This document shows positions 63,792 through 64,000 of a stretch of 64,000 bases of DNA, in pieces. The translations under genes and the position numbers were made by a program. The stretch is from contig JADGAZ010000019.1 of NCBI GenBank assembly GCA_015231755.1, positions 1-64,000 of the forward strand, given 5' to 3'. The notes beneath the pieces are model-generated. The model was given only the letters and a program-made list of their open reading frames with translations, was not told the DNA's origin and ran no database searches. Every line of letters starts with the position of its first letter. Position 1 is the stretch's first letter. The stretch comes from Magnetococcales bacterium (GTDB lineage: Bacteria > Pseudomonadota > Magnetococcia > Magnetococcales > Magnetaquicoccaceae).

Positions 63792-64000
63792 GAGAGGATC
63801 CGATTCATGCCAAACAGCGCATACGGCCTGAAGCTATCCGACAACCATCCAAACCATTGACGCAAAGAAGACAAAACAGAACGAACCAATCGTGCCTCAA
63901 TGATCGCCCAAAAAAGATAACTGAGAAAAAAGGTTACCGGAAGCGTTACTCCTATCGTGGTCATTGCCGCCATGACTGGATCTTCAAACCAGGGAGCAAT
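63788..64000 (-). CDS. C-terminal end of a membrane protein, cut by right edge
   Basis: Seventy codons of a frame entering from the right edge. Visible parts are APWFEDPVMAAMTTIGVT, a hydrophobic helix LPVTFFLSYLFWAIIEAR and a basic, aromatic tail ending FGMNRILS. The frame has no stop up to the edge, so this is the 3' end of a longer gene coupled to lipB by a four-base overlap. Family not recognisable from this piece. Confidence 0.6.
   Translation of the reverse strand: MAPWFEDPVMAAMTTIGVTLPVTFFLSYLFWAIIEARLVRSVLSSLRQWFGWLSDSFRPYALFGMNRILS

Overview
The window is gene-dense, GC-rich Gram-negative chromosomal DNA with little intergenic space. It carries a type I secretion locus, an acetate-uptake and sensing locus, a reductive-carbon block (2-oxoglutarate:ferredoxin oxidoreductase next to a cytosolic-looking fumarate reductase/succinate dehydrogenase with a CCG-domain third subunit), a hemerythrin chemoreceptor and the proteobacterial order uvrC-pgsA-tRNA(Gly)-tRNA(Cys). 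This fits a microaerophilic proteobacterium, possibly a magnetotactic coccus relative (Magnetococcales, known for reverse TCA autotrophy). That placement is inference: there is no rRNA and no magnetosome gene here.

Layout. (1) 1-8444: N-terminus of a large repeat adhesin (minus, cut by the left edge), a divergent operon of two type I ABC exporters plus an HlyD adaptor, and a convergent TolC-like channel. (2) 8541-19674, minus: acs, DUF485 protein, actP, DUF294/CBS nucleotidyltransferase-like protein, receiver-only regulator, a membrane PAS/degenerate-kinase/DnaQ-exonuclease fusion, a CbrX-like small membrane protein and a CbrA/CrbS-like symporter-histidine kinase. This looks like a complete acetate activation, uptake and sensing locus. 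(3) 20395-23613, minus: DUF3592 protein, citrate synthase, ZapE-like ATPase. (4) 24112-37534, plus: GltD-like Fe-S flavoprotein, second FAD/NAD oxidoreductase, KorA, KorB, SdhA/FrdA, SdhB/FrdB, SdhE/HdrB-like protein, divergent ADP-forming acyl-CoA synthetase, and a CoA-transferase fused to GNAT; the block ends in a clear terminator. (5) 37698-44754, plus: CZB/hemerythrin chemoreceptor, CHASE/PAS histidine kinase, NtrC-type sigma-54 regulator. (6) 45476-51288, plus: MgtC/DUF4010 membrane protein, and an RND adaptor and pump. (7) 51351-64000, minus: a near-continuous overlapping gene chain (right-edge membrane protein, lipB, Nudix, Do-like protease, secreted unknown, znuA-like, hybrid kinase, pheA, lgt, uvrC, pgsA, three tRNAs, NYN protein, fabD), closed by a strong terminator after fabD.

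How it fits together. Acs and ActP make acetyl-CoA from external acetate. Citrate synthase, KorAB, the fumarate reductase-like trio and the two CoA-handling enzymes can work on the acetyl-CoA/succinyl-CoA/2-oxoglutarate part of a TCA cycle run in either direction, with the two flavoproteins as plausible NAD(P)H-ferredoxin-FrdABE electron links. The most unusual items are the exonuclease/pseudokinase in the acetate-sensing locus, the electron-transfer architecture of block 4, the divergent acyl-CoA synthetase paired with a CoA-transferase-GNAT fusion, the two-exporter type I system with degenerate ABC signatures, and several long perfect intergenic dyads. No CRISPR array, insertion sequence, phage gene or rRNA was seen.
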